Source of the DNA: Flavobacteriaceae bacterium
GTDB taxonomy: Bacteria > Bacteroidota > Bacteroidia > Flavobacteriales > Flavobacteriaceae
Direction of reading: 5' to 3'
NCBI GenBank assembly: GCA_018662905.1
Contig: JABJFE010000173.1
Location: 1 to 14,050 of the forward strand
DNA length: 14,050 nt
In this document: positions 13,237 to 14,050 of the stretch, in pieces
How the letters are laid out: every line of letters starts with the position of its first letter
Position numbering within the stretch: position 1 is the stretch's first letter
Program-made: the position numbers and the translations under genes
The notes under the pieces: generated by a model
The model's database searches: none
What the model was told of the DNA's origin: nothing
What the model saw: only the letters and a program-made list of their open reading frames with translations

Positions 13237-14050
13237 ATGATGCAATTATATAACAAGCTTAGCGCTAAAGAAAGAGCTGCTTTAATAGAAAAAGCTGGGA
13301 AAAGACGGATTACATTATCCTTTTATAAATATCATCAAATTGAGAACACTTCTCTTTTTAGAGATCACCTTTATTTAATGTGGGAAAAGCTGGAAGTCTT
13401 GGGAAGAATTTATGTGGCCTCTGAGGGAATAAATGCGCAACTTTCTGTTCCATCGCACAACTTTAATGAGTTTAAAATAAATTTAGATTCTGTTCGTTTT
13501 TTAAAAGAAATAAGATTAAATGTTGCCGTAGAACAAGATGATTTTTCCTTTTTAAAACTAAAAGTAAAAATCAGAAAAAAGATTGTTGCAGACGGACTGA
13601 CTGAAAACAATTTTGATCTGTCAAATAACGGTAAACATATTAATGCGTCTGAATTCAATTCTCTTACAGATGACCCCAATACTTTGCTTGTTGACATGAG
13701 AAATCACTACGAAAGTGAAATAGGTCATTTTGAAGGCGCTATTCTGCCTGATGTTGATAGCTTCAGGGAATCTTTGCCAATTATTGAAAAGAAATTTGAA
13801 GAGCATAAGGAATCTAAAAATATTGTTATGTACTGCACTGGTGGGATTCGTTGTGAAAAAGCAAGTGCTTTTTTAAAACATAAAGGCTACAAAAATGTAT
13901 ATCAATTAAATGGAGGAATAATTGAATATGCTAGACAAGTTGATAAAGAAAAAATAAAAAATAAATTCTTAGGAAAAAACTTTGTTTTCGATCACAGAAG
14001 AAGTGAATCCGTTTCTAATGAAATAATAGCAGATTGTCATCAGTGCGGAC
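13237..14050 (+). CDS. trhO: tRNA uridine(34) hydroxylase, rhodanese family, 3'-truncated
   Basis: The frame is open from ATG 13237 to the end of the window (271 residues), so the C-terminus is missing. An in-frame TAA at 13234-13236 directly precedes the ATGATG pair, so the start is 13237 or 13240. Seen: an N-terminal acylphosphatase-like part with YVASEGINAQLS (residues 59-70), and a rhodanese domain from about residue 130 with LLVDMRNHYESEIGHFEGA. The active-site loop is YCTGGIRCEKA, with catalytic Cys200 and a second Cys206. After it come GKNFVFDHR and the start of a CHQCG zinc-ribbon-like motif (Cys267, Cys270). These are hallmarks of TrhO (formerly YceA), which makes 5-hydroxyuridine at tRNA position 34 using O2. 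It diverges from recA. Upstream AAGG (13230-13233) is a weak Shine-Dalgarno-like sequence. Confidence 0.95.
   Translation, partial: MMQLYNKLSAKERAALIEKAGKRRITLSFYKYHQIENTSLFRDHLYLMWEKLEVLGRIYVASEGINAQLSVPSHNFNEFKINLDSVRFLKEIRLNVAVEQDDFSFLKLKVKIRKKIVADGLTENNFDLSNNGKHINASEFNSLTDDPNTLLVDMRNHYESEIGHFEGAILPDVDSFRESLPIIEKKFEEHKESKNIVMYCTGGIRCEKASAFLKHKGYKNVYQLNGGIIEYARQVDKEKIKNKFLGKNFVFDHRRSESVSNEIIADCHQCG

Noticed and set aside
13410..13697. Minus-strand frame inside trhO
   Set aside because: trhO is confirmed by its rhodanese loop and flanking motifs in the plus frame; the antisense frame is a shadow.
1..14050. Signs of a mobile element, defence island or CRISPR array
   Set aside because: No transposase, integrase, terminal repeats, spacer-repeat pattern, toxin-antitoxin pair or clear composition shift was found; gene content is metabolic and housekeeping.

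Overview
The window looks like chromosomal DNA from a low-GC member of the Bacteroidetes, most likely a marine-type Flavobacteriaceae. This rests on several things: strongly AT-rich DNA, starts preceded by A/T-rich leaders rather than Shine-Dalgarno sequences, TAnnTTTG-like promoter elements, many small lipoproteins, an HU-like/SPOR membrane protein, and a Bacteroidetes-type PlsC. The genus is not determinable by eye. I see no tRNA, rRNA, CRISPR array, insertion sequence, integrase or phage gene. No gap between genes exceeds 120 bases.

Left part, + strand (1-7901). A 5'-truncated DUF1295 membrane protein is followed after 5 nt by a 58-residue GTG-initiated CDGSH iron-sulfur protein. After a 118-nt gap with a plausible promoter and an inverted repeat comes a tight run: MFS permease, Gfo/Idh/MocA dehydrogenase, TIM-barrel sugar isomerase/epimerase-like enzyme, small lipoprotein, S9 prolyl-oligopeptidase-type peptidase with signal peptide, a second lipoprotein paralogous to the first, and an OsmC-family thiol peroxidase. 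Gaps are 3-30 nt, so the run may be one transcript. The first three genes form a sugar or cyclitol import-and-oxidation module. The peptidase and its two flanking lipoproteins look like an envelope module.

Middle part, - strand (11307 down to 7898). trpS, an HU-CCDC81-like/TM/SPOR protein, a hotdog acyl-CoA thioesterase and a PqqB-like metallo-beta-lactamase-fold lipoprotein follow one another with gaps of 48, 2 and 6 nt. They are probably co-transcribed from a TACTTTTG element just upstream of trpS. The last gene meets the OsmC gene tail to tail, overlapping by 4 bp.

Right part. A PlsC-type acyltransferase (+) diverges from trpS and converges on recA (-), overlapping its 3' end by 11 bp. 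Across a 119-nt AT-rich gap, recA diverges from trhO, the rhodanese-type tRNA U34 hydroxylase, whose 3' end lies beyond the window.

The trpS, plsC, recA and trhO genes are ordinary housekeeping genes. The most unusual content is the lipoprotein-peptidase-lipoprotein sandwich, the hexanucleotide microsatellite coding a charged segment inside that peptidase, and the lipidated PqqB-like protein with an altered metal motif. I found no clear sign of a wholly new defence or mobile system.
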